This document shows positions 1 through 13,410 of a stretch of DNA of 64,000 bases, one piece after another (the stretch's first letter is position 1; each line of letters begins with the position of its first letter). Below the pieces are notes generated by a model. That model had not been told where the DNA came from. It made no database searches and was given only the letters and a program-made list of their open reading frames with translations. This DNA comes from Selaginella tamariscina. Lineage: Eukaryota > Streptophyta > Lycopodiopsida > Selaginellales > Selaginellaceae. The position numbers and the translations under genes were made by a program. The stretch covers positions 1,280,168 to 1,344,167 of the forward strand of contig PUQB01000007.1 of the NCBI GenBank assembly GCA_003024785.1, written 5' to 3'.

Positions 1-2361
1 GACGGTTTCTTGACTTTGCATCATGGTCGCAAATGTGGGCACTCTAAGAACTTATAAAGTAAGTATCTTCAATTTTTTTGATACTTATAAAGTAAGTATC
101 TTTCAATTCTTTGGAATATCAAAAAATAGAATTATTCTTGACTCAAGGTTTGATTATATTCCTTGGGTTAGTTATCAGTTCTATCTCAAGGTTTGAATGG
201 TGTTCCTTGAGTTTGGTTCAATATCCTTGAAAGTACGATATCAAACTTTGTGATTAACTCAAGAAGTTGGTGTCCCTTCTTAATGATTATAATTCATGGT
301 TCCTAGTGTATGTCCAATAACCGATACGAAAATATGAGGTTTTCTATCACCTTTTGTTGAGATATTTATATTCTAGACTTTAGAAGTATTTGTGACAATC
401 TTTTTAATATTGGTTATAAATGACTTGTGAAAGTATAGTATGATATCTCCTCAATATTGAGTTTGGAACGCTTAATATCCGAACTTGGTTATAATCACAT
501 GAGGTGGCCATAATCATAAAAAAAAAAAAAAAAAAGGACTCAAGCAAACCTGAGTTCGACACTTTGGTAAGGCACTACCTTAGTGTTATAATTTGAAACG
601 TATTTTCAAGTTAGTTGAGAAATAAGGCATTTCTCAATAGGGTGCTTAAAGAGCATTGTGGTACTTTGTGAATTACTAGGTGTTTAAATGAATAATGTAT
701 CTTAGTTTGACGTACTAAACTAGATATTTTATTCATGTTTGGGGAGATCTATTGAATTATAAGGTATATGACTGAAACATGAAGTTAATATAACACTTCA
801 GTGTTATGTTAACATTTATGTGAAGGTTGATATCTTACTAAATCAGTTAGATGAACCAGACACTAGTTCATGATTCCTCTTAGTCTCTGAACAAAGTTCC
901 TTGGAATACTGTCATAACATTATGTTTCCATCTCAAAACTGAAGTTCGGTTCATATAAATTAAGACCATGTCTATATTATGGTTGTAGCATTTCGATAAA
1001 TTGATATGATTGTAAGTTTATATCGCTAGTATAATAACTAGTTAATAACTTAAGATTTGAATGTTAAAACGATCATTATCCATTCGAGAGTATCAATATC
1101 AAGATTGCAACTATTTATAGAACAAGGATTTATTTTAAAAGATGTTTATCAAAACACTAATTGCTCCAATTAGTGAAAATGTTATACTTCAGTATAGTGT
1201 TGAGAAACATTTACATAATCAGTTTGAGAGCTGGACATGAATATAATGTTACGAAGGTGTGCAATATTCTGAGTTCAAGGAGACTCTTATCGTGGAAACT
1301 AAGTTTTGAAATTTAATACTTTTAACTTAGTGAGATGAGAGTTAGGAATTATGAATGGCATCTAGTATGTTGTGCTCTTTGAAGAATGAGTACAATAAAT
1401 GTTCAGTTAAGACACGTACTATCTTAGAGATGAGTTGAATTTCCTGGTTTCCACATTGGTTTTTAAAAAAAAGGTATGTTAGCTTATCTGGTCCCTGAAT
1501 TGGTCGGTGTTATGAAAGAGTACAAGCTAGGTTGCGAAAGACGAATGGTAGTGCTATCACACTTTGTCGTGGATTTGACTGAATTTGATTCTTATCGGGA
1601 ATAAATTTATGTTAATGACACACCAAATGGATCGCATTTGTAGGTATGACCTTGTTGTATACATGTGTACAACCATCCGCCTCTATGATCGCCTCTGGCC
1701 AGATTGACATGTCTACAAAGAATAGGGTTTCGGGAATAGTACTCTAGTATCGGAAAAGAGCTTGATTTCAATAAAAGTCCCATACTTAGTCTATATACTA
1801 ACGAGGGATAGGTATAGTAGCAGACCCTTATGTAAAGGAATAATGAGAAACACCGAGGGATATAAAAATGTGAGGCTATACTACCGTAATGTGGAGATGT
1901 GGGACATTGGAAAAAAATGCGAAGGTGTTCGGTCAAGCATTTGAGAAGTGCTTGTTGTGCACTAGATGACAAAGGTCGTCAATAGCAATTAATATAAAGG
2001 AATAAAGCAAGTCTTTATTTCTTAACCAAGGGGCCGACAACAACAACTAGAGGCCTCCAATATAAATTCTAGTTAAGTAAAGAAATTAACTATTGTGTTG
2101 TGAGTTGGGTGACAGACTTTGCAGACGTGCAAAAGGTCTCCATGTGACTTCATGTCGCAGGTGGTGCCTCCGACAGCTGGGTTTATGACTCAGTGAACGA
2201 CGGTTTTGAAGTACTTGGCTTCGCGTAATGCAAAGGGGGTAATGAAATTATGTGAACTTTTGGCTAAGAGTGATATGTTAGTTTTGGTTAGTTTTCTCTA
2301 GCATTATCTAGTCTTGGAGTTGGACGTCAACAAGGACATTGAAATTTTCAAAGGCGGGGAG
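1..2361 (+). mobile_element. Decayed internal region of an LTR retroelement (fossil)
   Basis: AT-rich sequence with no long open frame. It runs into a purine-rich tract (about 2,351-2,361) that sits directly before a long LTR-like repeat, the usual layout at the 3' end of an LTR element internal region. The element enters the window from the left, so its 5' end cannot be seen. No protein domain is recognisable by eye. It is old and heavily broken. The assignment rests on the polypurine tract and the adjoining LTR, not on coding content. Confidence 0.35.
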
Positions 2362-3995
2362 TGTGTCATAGTTTTTACTATGACTCCCCTTTACTTTGGA
2401 TGTTGATTGTTGTTATCTACTGTACTATGTTGATAAGTTCTAAATGTAGTAGGAAACAGGCCCGCATAGTGCACTTGGGTATAGTGAGGTCCGGCCGGGT
2501 GTCATTAGGTATTTGCAGGAAACTCTAGGCGAAGCTAGAACTTACTTTTAAAAAACTCTTACCCTGGTTTTCATGTCCCGGTTAGGTTAATGGTTAGTTC
2601 CGGTGAGTTCGGCATGTCGGATATGTTTAGAAATACCCCAGGTTTGACAGGTTAGGGTTTAGGGATCAATGGATAACTCACCAAGTATATTCCTTTGGGA
2701 ATGAGATTTCAGTGCTAGCCCACTTATGTAAATAGGAAAACAGGGGGGGGCTTTATCACATAAATAAGGTAGTATATAGGAGTGAGGGTTCCTGGGTTCA
2801 TGACTGAGCTCGTTACTCTTCTCTCGGTGCAAGCTCTAGCTTGTGTCGTCAAGGCACAACCCTCTGTTGTGCCACTCTAACTTCCAGATGATAGGGGTTG
2901 GGGTAGATTACCTTTAACGTTGGCAAATCCATGCCTAGGAGGTCTTATCGGATGCACGTTCCAAGAGGCAGAGGTTGAGGCTTATCTCTAGCCTTCTCCT
3001 CCACATTAAACTAGGTGTAGCACTCATGGCCAAGCAAGGCACATCCGTGTCCTTGACCAACTGTGGGTGTGGGATCTTGTTTGACAGGTTCATAGTACCA
3101 ATTTTCTGAGGGTTCACTAGGGGTTCTAGAGTTGGCATTTAGGAGCCACGTTTGTGGCACTTGGTGTGTCTTTTGAATCTAAGGGCTATGGATGATAGTC
3201 CACATCGGGGAAGGTAATGTCATATGGAGATGTGACATTGGGTTAAACGTCACACAATACAATGCCCAAGGCACGCCCTTTGGGGTTGTGTCATAGGCTT
3301 ATTACCAAGGGGTTGGATACTCTGACAAATAGGCATGCTTGTGCTCGCGTTAGGGTGCTAAGCCTTGGGCATTTGCTCAAAGGAGGTTAGGTCTCGCAAC
3401 TAGGTGTGCTTAGGCACACTTGGGCTAGGGAGTGTTCTCCTTGGAATCCAGGGTTGAATAACCTAGCTTGTCAGCAGGAGCCTTTTCGTGAAGCACTCGC
3501 AAGTCATGTACTTAGGGTTATCCAAACCTAGCCTTAGGAGTTTGCTTAGCAGAATACTCGTGTTCGCCTACGGTGCACACTCGTGTCCTCACTAAGTACT
3601 AGCCCTAGGTCTAGGGTATGACTTGGCCTCTCAACCCTTAGGGTTAGTCGTGGTTCAGGTACCCCTTGTCGCCCTAAAGGGGTTGTACTCCCGAATGAGG
3701 GTGATTTCTCAAGGGGTAAGTAATGAGCCTTGGCTTGTCACGGTGGTATGTGTGAGACACATCTCTTTTGTGGAGTTAGGGCATGCGCCTGTCTAGGTCT
3801 ACTAGGACAGGATCCTAAAGTCTACTCTAGGGTTCAGGGGATGGTCATTTAGGGGACTTAGGGTAGATTCTGCCTAATTGAGCCTGATCAGACTCTTAGG
3901 GTATCTTGAAAAACTTAACGTTGCTCACACAAGTGATAACGCTGAATGGCCACTTGGCAGCCACGTGTTGGCCCTTCGGGTTTAAAACTCTGACA
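2362..3995 (+). repeat. Long LTR (about 1.6 kb) of a decayed LTR retroelement
   Basis: Begins TGTGTCATAG right after the polypurine tract and ends near CTCTGACA, giving TG...CA-type ends. The reverse complement of this segment aligns over nearly its whole length with 8,880-9,930 and 24,670-25,970, and less well with their neighbours, so it is a dispersed repeat. Shared blocks include the CATAGTNNNNACTATGACTCC start and a block around 3,250-3,430 that recurs inverted at 9,430-9,600. A TATA-like AGTATATAGG lies at about 2,771-2,780. Copies are visibly diverged from one another, so it is old. Confidence 0.6.
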
Positions 3996-5869
3996 TTCAA
4001 GATGTTTATCAAGATTACATTACTTTAAATATATTGAAATATACAACGTTTATACTATTTGAATACTGTTTTGCTATTTGTTGTCTTCTACAAAGCCTAA
4101 CTACAGTAATTCAATGATAATTGTAAGTAAGAATTCATTTAAATTCTACTATCAAATTATCATTAAATTAAGTACAATGGCACTGCTAACTTGATATGTA
4201 TACAACCAATATAATTATACATTATTTCAAACGTTAATTTTAATTAAAATTAATTTTATGATGCCACTCTACTAAAACTTATCACTAATTCACGCTCAAT
4301 ACGTTACATGTCCAAAATGTAGCAGTTCAAATGTAAATATGCACTTGCTAATAAACTTGAGAATTGCAAAAATACGCACATGACCATGGTTTTTTCTAAT
4401 ACTAGTAGTTGTACTTTGGCTGCAGCCATCAAAAACCTTGCTAATGACCAATGGGGTTAGACAAAGTTCAAAATGGTACAGTATAATAGCATACATATGT
4501 ACATAGGGCAAAACATACCCACAATTGCAATGTGTATGTGTTTGACTCATTTCAAGCTTTGGTTGTAGAAAACTAGAGATTGCAGTAGAGAAATGTGAAG
4601 AGAAGGCACTAAGTTGGAAAATCATCAAGAAATGGACATGGAGAGTGATACAAAAACCCTAGGGTTACCTTGAAAAGCCATAACCAGAGCTTTGTTTCTA
4701 TTGAAAAGGGCTGGAACCATAGGAATCCTAAGTTCTTCACAAATCTTGATAAGTTAGGTTTGAAGGTGAAGGCCATGCTCCTTACCATAATACGTTTCGT
4801 TGGTGGGGGTCTACGTTCTTGTCCTAATATGAGTTTGCCAAAATGGAAACGCTTGCTTCTGACTAAGTTGAGTGGTCACTTGTTGATTCACAAGAAGAGT
4901 TCAGTGTGGATCCAGTCATTAGAACTCGAAACAATCATTTTATAGTTGATCAGATCGACAAGATGAGCTATTTATTTTGCCAAATTTTTATAATTTATTT
5001 ATAAAATTGAATTTGTTAGGGCAATGCTATTTTGCAGATAAATTCTATTATTGATGAAAATAACACGTTCTAACAAATATAATTTTTAATAACTTAATTA
5101 TTAGGTACATTAATTATAATAACTTTCATATTTGAAAAAAATGCCATAAATAATATTTGTAAAATCTTTATTTTATATTTTATAGTCTCAATAATTAATA
5201 ATATTTCAACATCACTAAATCAAAAGAAAACAAAAGTAATAAATTTATTACGGAAAAATAGTACAAAAGTGACAATAGTAAATATTAATAATATTATTCT
5301 TAATTTTAAGTTTAAAAGTAAAGTATAAAATGTAATTTTAATTTTAAATTAATTATGAGATTTATGTAATTAAAATATCTAAATTTATAGTTTATAAATT
5401 TAATAAATTAACAATGTAATTTAATATATTAAAAATGTATAATTTTATAATATGTTTATACAATGATAAATAATAAATTAATTATGTTTTAAAATAAAAA
5501 CAAAATTGTCTTTTGAAATTTGAGATTACATATTATACTAAACAGTGTTAAACAGTAATCAAAAAATGATACGGATTAATAATTAAATTAGATTAATAAT
5601 AAAAAAATTATTATTAATTTAATTAATTTAAATTACTAATCCGTAGACGGATATAAACACTGATACTAAGTCTGACGAATTTGAATAATTGGAATATAAT
5701 ATTTAATTAATATTGATAAAAATTATTTACAAAATGAATTTCTTATTTAATATATAACATGGGATTTTGTCATGATTTAAAAAAATTACATCACGTTATC
5801 AAACTAAATTTTCAATATTAAGTTTGTACCGTATACATACATTAAAAGAAGAACTGTATTTCTTCACAG
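3996..5869. other. AT-rich spacer without a recognisable gene
   Basis: No supported gene. The short open frames at 4,296-4,628 and 4,670-4,945 have no domain, no plant-like codon pattern and no splice context. From 4,950 the sequence is extremely AT-rich. Short stretches near 5,220-5,290 resemble the 16.45-16.63 kb spacer repeats, so this is part of the same locally reshuffled intergenic material. Confidence 0.5.
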
Positions 5870-5905
5870 AGATCATACAATTAGTTGATAATTAATCTGT
5901 GGATC

Positions 5906-6182
5906 TTAAATATAGTTTGGGACTTAAAGAATCGTCAGCTTGCTGGATTGCCAATTGAAACTTGAAACATCACAGGGAAAATGTAGGGCTCCATTGTACT
6001 CAAAATCATATCCTCTTCACATTGTTGAACAGAAGCTTGACCGATGAGTGCTGTAGGTAACTAACTGGCAATACAAACTCTGTTTTGAGCTCCCAACATA
6101 GACATGAAATGCCCCTTTGGGCATCTCCGCCGCATATATTTTTAATTATGATTACTAACCGGATTAAATTTGCACAATCCAT
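5906..6182 (-). pseudogene. SAUR family copy 1 (frame broken as written)
   Basis: SAUR proteins are small auxin-induced proteins that inhibit PP2C.D phosphatases and promote cell expansion. Starting at ATGGATTGTGC (6,182), the copy contains the family core GAFHVYVGS, FVLPVSYL, a conserved CEEEY stretch and an FPCDV-like segment, and it stops at 5,906. Single-base indels keep it from being one open frame. The same kinds of indel in G/C and A/T runs occur in every SAUR copy here, so it may be a real gene with consensus errors or a true pseudogene. It is divergent to copy 2, and its 5' flank is shared with copies 2-4. Confidence 0.6.
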
Positions 6183-7291
6183 CAAAGCTGTGACTTTATA
6201 TGGAATTTCTGCTGTCTGTGTTGCTCAAGAACAGCAACTTATATATATATTACATAGACAAAGCAGAATCTTCGATTCGTTAAGCATCTTGCCCGTGTAC
6301 GTGTTCATTGTTTAATGTCCGTGTAGAATATTGTAAATAAGAACCTTTTAACATTTGTGAAATTGTGATATGCTTGACATAACAGTAAAAGTATAATTTA
6401 ACTATTTCATCAGGATGTTTGTTAAGGCAATCAAAGTACACGATAGGACGAATATTGTACCTTGTTAACTTATTCAAGAGCTTACGTATACATTATTTCA
6501 TAATTATTTATATTAATTATTGTATAAATATTAATACGACTGTATAAATATTAATAATATAATATTGTATAAATATTTACAAATTAAAAGGATCAGATGA
6601 ATACACATTTGCTGATTATATTTCCAATGATGACTGTATACATAAACAAATATATATATATATATAACACAAAATTATAAAATTTATAACAAATAATGTG
6701 TGTTTATAACAAGAAAAAGAGTATCTGAACATGTACATAGGCAGTTCTCTCGTGCTAAGACGAAATATTATTAAATTTTTGACAATAAACTGTTGTTATG
6801 TTTCATATATTAATTTTGTGTTATATATATGTTGTATGTAACAGTTACAGTCATCATTGGAAATATACAGCAGGATCCTTTTAATTTGTATAAATTTATA
6901 CAATTATTATTAATATTATACAGTAATGTTAATTATTTATACAATAATTAACTATAAAAATATAGTGTAAGTACAGATTTTGAATAAGTTAACAAGGTAC
7001 ATATTCGTCTATCGTACTTGATTGCCTTGACAAACATCCTGATGAATAGTTAAATTATACTTTTACTGTTGTGTCAAGCGTATCACAACTTCACAAATGT
7101 TAAAAATATAACAGAGAAACTTTTAATTCTTTATACAATATTCTACACGGCTTTAATTAACATTAAACAGTGAACACGTATACGGGCAAGATGCTTAACG
7201 ATCGAAGATTCTGCTTTGTCTATGTAATATATATATAGTTGTTGTTCTTGCAACACAGACAGCAGAATTCCAATATAAGTCACAGCTTTTG

Positions 7292-7568
7292 ATGGATTGT
7301 GCAAATTTATCCGGTTAGTAATCATAATTAAGAAATATATGCGGAGGAGATGCAAAGGGGCATTTCATGTCTATGTTGGGAGCTCAAACAGAGGTTTGTA
7401 TTGCCAGTTAGTTATCTAAAGCACTCATCGGTCAAGCTTCTGCTTCAACAATGTGAAGAGGAATATGATTTTGAGTACAATGGAGCTCTACATTTCCCTG
7501 TATGTTTCAAAGTTTTCAATTGCAATCAGCAAGCTGAGCGATTCTTTAAGTCACTACGGTATATTTAA
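7292..7568 (+). pseudogene. SAUR family copy 2 (frame broken as written)
   Basis: Mirror image of copy 1 in the right arm of the palindrome. It starts at ATGGATTGTGC (7,292) and ends at TAA (7,568). The core reads GCAFHVYVG-like, then FVLPVSYLKHSS, LLLQQCEEEYDFEY and NGALHFP, which matches the SAUR domain (usual length 90-110 residues). The frame changes near 7,350-7,390, so the start codon and the core are not in one frame as written. The 5' flank holds TATATATA at about 7,228-7,237. A conserved 3' flank follows to about 8,020. Confidence 0.6.
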
Positions 7569-7599
7569 GTCACAGATTAATTCTCAGCAATTTGTATTA

Positions 7600-8020
7600 T
7601 ACATTAACACGGACTCTGTGAGAAACAGTTGAAGAAGATTACTTTTAATGTAGTATATGCCTTTAAACAACCCTTCTCAACACAAACACACAGACACATG
7701 TTTTCTATCAAGCAGGCATGGAAGACAAATCGTATGTATAAGTACGATGGGAAATAGAAGCTTCATATGTATTAACTGTCATATATTGAACTCTCATGCA
7801 CAGGTGGAGTGACGAGAAATATTTCTATTAAACTCTCACACAACTGATGGGGGTATAAAACGAGTGGGAGATGGTTCATTTTATTTTATTTTTTATTTTT
7901 ATTGTAAATATTTTAATGCTTAATAAAATGAAATAGGTTTTTGTTGTGTGGAGCCTTATCACCAAGACAAATGAATACACTGTTGTTACAAGGTGACAAG
8001 AGAGTACCATTTGCCAAACA
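7600..8020 (+). repeat. SAUR 3'-flank repeat, copy 1 of 3
   Basis: Block running from an ACACGGAYCTCTGTGAGAAACAG-like start to GAATACACTGTTGTTACAAGG. The same block recurs at 23,215-23,690 downstream of SAUR copy 4 and at 29,775-30,217 directly upstream of the GT47 gene. A reversed fragment follows SAUR copy 5 at about 33,660-33,830. It shows that these SAUR loci are segmental duplicates, not independent insertions. Confidence 0.75.
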
Positions 8021-8389
8021 ATTCGTTGTCCTTTCATTAAATAAATCCTAGCTATATAATTTAAACTTCCTTAAGGCTCTGGATACTGAAATTAAAACCT
8101 TGATTTTCAAAAATATTTGAAGTAACAAACTCCAAAATGAGAAACAAGTTAAAGCCGATGGATGATAGTTGTGAGAAAGAATAGGATGCGTTTTACAAGG
8201 TCTTACTGTTCTAAACAAGGCAAAATCTTATTGTATGCCGTATTCTCCCATTCAACCTGGCTTGGAAAATCATTTATCATAAACCAAACAAATAGAATAA
8301 TATTTAAATTAAAATCATCTTAACAGAAGTCACCAACGAGTGAATGGATACGGAGATTCATAACTCTCTGTTAGAATTTTAATTTTAAG

Positions 8390-10905
8390 GCCGCAACATG
8401 TGAATGTCAAGTAACCTTTCGTGTGAGCAAATTAAGTTTTTAAGACACACCTGGAGAGGAAAGTCCCTTTGATAATTATCCCATGAACAAAAATAACTTT
8501 AGGACTTGCCTGCCTCAAGGACCTAGAGAGATTTATGTCTTAACCACCAAGGAGACATGTTTCACTATATCTCTATAATAAAGCTAAAAGCATCGTCACT
8601 TATTTCTTAAGGAATCACTCTAATTAAGAATAACCCTTTTAGGTGGTAAGGGGTATCTTGAGACTAATGTTGTGCAAAGCAAACGTAGGCTAAATTTGGA
8701 GAACCCTAAACATATAATCACATGAGTGCATCACATAAGCCCATGCTAATGACCTTAGGTGTTCAACTCTTGGACACGTTCATACACTCCAGGAAAGCAT
8801 GTAGCCAGTGTATTTGCTGAATACCCGTTACGATCGTAACCTTTCTCAAGTGGATGCCAAACTTAGTATTAAGTTTTTATTCAAAGGGCCAACACATGCA
8901 ACACTGATTACCAAGTGGCCATCTGGCGTCAACACTATGTGAAAACATTAAGTCTTTCAAGTGATCCAAAGTCTAATTCAAATGCTATTAGGCATAAGAT
9001 TAATGTTCTATCCCTAAAATGACTATCCCCTAATATAGGATAACCAAGTATACTTTAGGATCTTATCCCATTAAACCTAGACATGCTCATTCCCTACCTC
9101 ACAAGGAGAATGTCCCACCTATCCTCATAACAAAGTTAAGGCATCGTCACCTTTTGAGGAATCACCTCACCTAGAAGTACAACCTCTTTAGGGCACAAGA
9201 GGTATCTTTGAACCACAACTAACCCTAAGGGTTTGAGTGGCCAAAGTCATACCTTAGACTAGGGCTATTACTTATTAATGAGGATACAGTGTGCATCGTA
9301 ATCAAACACAAGTGTTCTGCTAAGTAAACTCCTTAAGGCTAGTTTGGATACCTTTAAGTCCATTCCTTGCGAGTGCCTCACAAAGGGTAATATTAATGAA
9401 CTTAAGTTGTTTAACCTTAGATCCCAAGGAGAACCCCTTAGCCAAGTGTGTCAAAGCACACTTAATTATGAGACCTAACTCTCTTGAGCTGATGCCAATG
9501 CTTAGCACCTGGTGCGAGCACAAGATGCCTATTTGTTAGAGTATCCAACCTTGGAACAACCCATGACACAATCCAAAGGTGTGCTTCGAACGTTATAGTG
9601 TGTGTCGTTTAGCCTAGTGTCACATTTTATGTGACACTGTCTCCCACAATATGAGCTATCATGCCATGGCCTTGAGTTACACCAAGTGCCACGAACATGG
9701 CTCCTAAATGTCAACTCTAAAACCCCTCTGTGAACCCTTAGGAATTAGTAACGAAAACCTGTTAGCTAAGATCCACTAATAACACCTGGCTGAATCATAT
9801 TACCAAATACGTAAATGCACTAAGCAGGCATGTTACCTACATCTAAGCTTGTCAACATAGTTCAGTAGTAATAACAGTTAAACATCCAAAGTAAAAGGAG
9901 TCATAATAAAAATACACTTAGTACCTGATGCAAGCAAAGCATGCATGCTTGCTAGGATAACCACCCTCATCGTTAAACTTGTGACACAACCCTTAGGTGC
10001 TATGTGCCTTAGGCATTTTACCGGCACCATTTAACTCAATGTCACATGTTCATATGAAATGTTTCCCTAAATGTGGGTTTTTTGTCATAGCCTCTCAAAC
10101 TCAAGGGTTACCTAATGCCACAAACTTGACTTGCAAATGCCAACCTAGAACCCTCTTTGTGAACCTTTAAGAAACATGTTAAATGAACCTTTCATTCAAG
10201 ATTTTGCACCAACAATTGAATAAGGACACGAATATGCCTTTAACTACGAGTGTTATTCTTAGCTTGACGTGGAGAAGGGTTAAAGACAACTCTTAATCTC
10301 TGATTAGTAAAATGTGTACTCTTACAAGACCTCTTAAACATGGATTGGCCAATGATAAGAGTTGGACAACCCTTTGTACCCCTATACATCAAAAATTAGG
10401 GTTACAATATGGGTATGCCTTAACAACAAGTTAAAGCTTGCATCGGTAGGAAAATAATGAGCTCAATTGTGAACCCAGGAACTCTATATAGAACTACCCT
10501 ACCTTATTTCTGTGACAGAGCCCCCTGCCCCCTCTTTCTTACTTGCAGTTGCTTAAGTGGGTTGGCACATAAATCCAGTTCCAAAGTAAATGACTTTGTG
10601 AGTTTAACCTAACCATCACCTACCTTTTAAACCCTAACCTAAGGGTTAGAGTAACCTAAGGTTAGGTAAACTCTAGGATATTTATGATTTGTCAACTCAA
10701 CAACTGAAACATTAAAAATGAGGAGAGAGTTTTCTAAATGAAAATGTAGCTTTGCCTAAAGTTTTCTGCAAGTACTAACAACACTTAGCCATACCCAAAT
10801 GCACTAAGCGGGCATGTTTAGTTAACACTTAGGGATCATTAACATACTTTATTAGGTAGCAATAATAACTCCAAAGTAAAAGTAGAGGTCAACTATGACA
10901 CTCTC
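8390..10905 (-). mobile_element. Array of LTR-like segments, duplication copy A (fossil)
   Basis: Three head-to-tail segments related to the LTR at 2,362-3,995, all in reverse orientation: about 8,390-8,870, 8,880-9,935 and 9,940-10,905. Two of them begin, on the minus strand, with the same GTGTCATAG...-type end, preceded by a purine-rich tract near 10,905. The family is a long-LTR retroelement. No pol domain is recognisable. It is broken and old, and reads as a solo or tandem LTR remnant. Confidence 0.55.
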
Positions 10906-11720
10906 CTTTAATTGACCTCTCTAACCTTCTAGACTTTCTCCTTAGTCTTGTTGTTGATATGTCTCTCTAGAACATCAACCTTATATGTGCAAAATGTGTA
11001 CATTCCATATAGTTAATCTTTTAAAGTAGTAACAACAAATATTACTCCTTGATTCCATAAGAAGAACATGTTAGGCAAAAGAAATAAAAATGTGAAAAAA
11101 TATGTTTACTCATTCACTTTGGTTAGGATGTTGTACAACTATAAAGAAGTCTTGTTGTTCGCCTTTATAAGAATACAATGATTTTTTGTCATCCGAGTAG
11201 TGTCTTTTAATGCATTTCCATCAAGCCTTCTTTTGTTGTTCCAATCCAAATATAAGAATCTTGTCTAATAGAAACGATCGTTGAGTATCTTTGATGCTCT
11301 CCTCAAACTTCTAATTAACTTCAACTTAATACTTATTTTGAGCAAGACTTCCTTTCAAGCTCGTCCTTCAAACAATGATTAATTCTTCTTTGTTTTCCAT
11401 GTACCTTTTTGTTCAAAACTTCTCTATCAAGTTCTCATCATGCTTGCTGATCTTCTTCACCACCTAATGCACTTTGATTCAATACAAAAGAATCTTAGGT
11501 AGTGAATCCATCTTCACTTGCAAGTCATTGAACATGTCATCCATCAATCCCTTTGACACATCTTTAAAATCTCAGTTCTTGGAGTTCTTACTTTAGATTG
11601 TGCTTGTGAGGGTGAGATCGTATTGTTGTTGTAGATTTTGAGTGAGATCTCAGCTTTGACCTCTATCTCCTAATCACTTAGACATCACAATTTTTTTTAT
11701 GAAAATAAAATCTAATAAGA
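10906..11720 (-). mobile_element. Possible decayed internal region next to the LTR array (fossil)
   Basis: On the minus strand this stretch retains a weak coding texture, leads into the polypurine tract of the LTR array, and is repeated at about 26,996-27,830. It has many breaks, and no family can be assigned beyond LTR retroelement by position. It could equally be unique sequence captured by the duplication. Confidence 0.3.
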
Positions 11721-13324
11721 AAAAAACAAAATAAGAAAGATGGTTTAACCTCAAATTGGATTGCAATAGATTATTTATTCTTTTTAAAAAATGAAATCTT
11801 CATTTTTGCTTCTTCTCTCAATCTGGTTGAAATGAACATATCAAGAATCATATATGAAAAAACATTGAACAAAATAACACATTAAGCAAACACAACAAAC
11901 AATAAACTAAAAACAAAAGAAGTGATAATGGAAATTGAAAAAAGAACTGAGTTTGAGAGATTGCTATTATCTTATCAATAAAAACTGAAACATAAATGTT
12001 AGGTCCAAAATTGAATCAAAAAGAAATTCAAAATAAGAAAAAATTAGAAAAATGCGCACTAGTTGGAAAACTTTAAAAAAAGGATAATGAAAACCTCTAA
12101 TCTAAGATGTTCATCATATAATTAATCTACAATTAAAATTTGTGTTTTGAAGTTAACGTATGTGATTTAAATCTAAAATTACAAATGTCCATGATTTAAA
12201 TTTGAGTTTGTCAAATTTTCTTAAATTATTTTGACAATCAACATTTATTACTTTTTCAAATTCAAATAAAAGAACTCAAAATTTTAAAAAAAAAAAAGGG
12301 AAACAAAGGTGAATGAATTAAAACCTAAATTCATGGCAAAATAATCTCAACTAACACTATTTAGAGCTTGAGTATTGATATTTGTATAAATTAGGAATTT
12401 TTCATTAATTTAGGATATATAAAATTAAAAAGCAAAATAAAAGATTTTTTTCAACTATTGTAAGTTGAACTTTGATTAAATTCTTTTTACTATTGTCAAT
12501 TAATCTTGTGTCCATAGAAATGTTTTTCTCTGTGAAATAAAAAAAAAATTACTTTTTTATTGTTAAAAAGAGAAACAACATAAGAGTTTCAAGTGAATAA
12601 TCGTATTAATTATCATACAAAGAGATTTTAATATAATGAAAACAATCATTGAATAAGCATCATCGATTATGAATTTTAAATTTTCACTTTACAAGTATGT
12701 AATTAATGTTACAGTGGTGGTATATGTGAATGATGAAAATGTAATTATGTTGTATGGTGATTTGGAAAATTGAAGAAATATAGTTTATAATATTTTCAAT
12801 ATTCAATAAGAACAATTAAAACATGACATTGTAATTAAATAGGCATGATATAGAAAAATGGGAATAGAAAATAAATATTAATTAATATTTAAGTTTTAAT
12901 TCTTAATTAATTATTTAATAAATATATATTTAAATCTTTCTTTAAACATATATTATTTTAAAGAATATTTCTTTAATATTAAAAAATGCTAATTAAATAT
13001 TTAAAATTGTTAATATTATTAAAAAATGAAATTATAGACATGTCCATTTTGTTATAACGTGCATATGAGTCCACAACATATATATCAATACTACTTAAGC
13101 TCGAGTAGTGCAATGCAATATTACTCATAGTGTTTAAGAAATGAATTTTACTATTCCAACTCAAGTGGTATTGCTAAATATAATTTTAATTTTCTTACAT
13201 GTGAAACAATGAGTGTATAACATGATATCAAATAAAAATGAATTTTCAGCATTCAATAATATACAAAGTATAATTTTTTTTTAAATATCTCAATTTTATA
13301 ACATTTATCATATCAACCAAGGAG

Positions 13325-13410
13325 AAGTATATTATAATAAAATGTCAACAAAAGGATTTAGAAGTTAGTATGTTATAATAAAATGCCAACAAAAGGATTT
13401 AGAAGTTAGG
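13325..13410 (+). repeat. Tandem duplication of a 41-42 bp unit
   Basis: The unit containing TTATAATAAAATGYCAACAA and GGATTTAGAAGTTAG occurs twice in a row here, but only once at the matching position (about 29,170-29,210) in the partner duplication. The tandem copy therefore arose after the 6 kb duplication, or was lost from the partner. Confidence 0.8.

Larger units (their letters stand above)
5870..7620. repeat. Palindrome of about 1.7 kb with head-to-head SAUR copies
   Basis: The left arm (about 5,870-6,680) is the reverse complement of the right arm (about 6,820-7,620). Each arm contains a SAUR copy, its 5' flank with a TATA-rich tract, and a distal block starting TACAATATTCGTCC or a close variant. 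The AT-rich centre of about 130-150 bp is not repeated. Arms differ mainly by small indels. Confidence 0.75.

Noticed and set aside
4296-4945. Two open frames of 91-110 residues
   Set aside because: Composition follows the local AT bias and there is no recognisable motif or conserved partner.
6650-6680. TA-rich tract at the palindrome centre as an origin or hairpin gene
   Set aside because: Simple TA repeat typical of this spacer; no further support.
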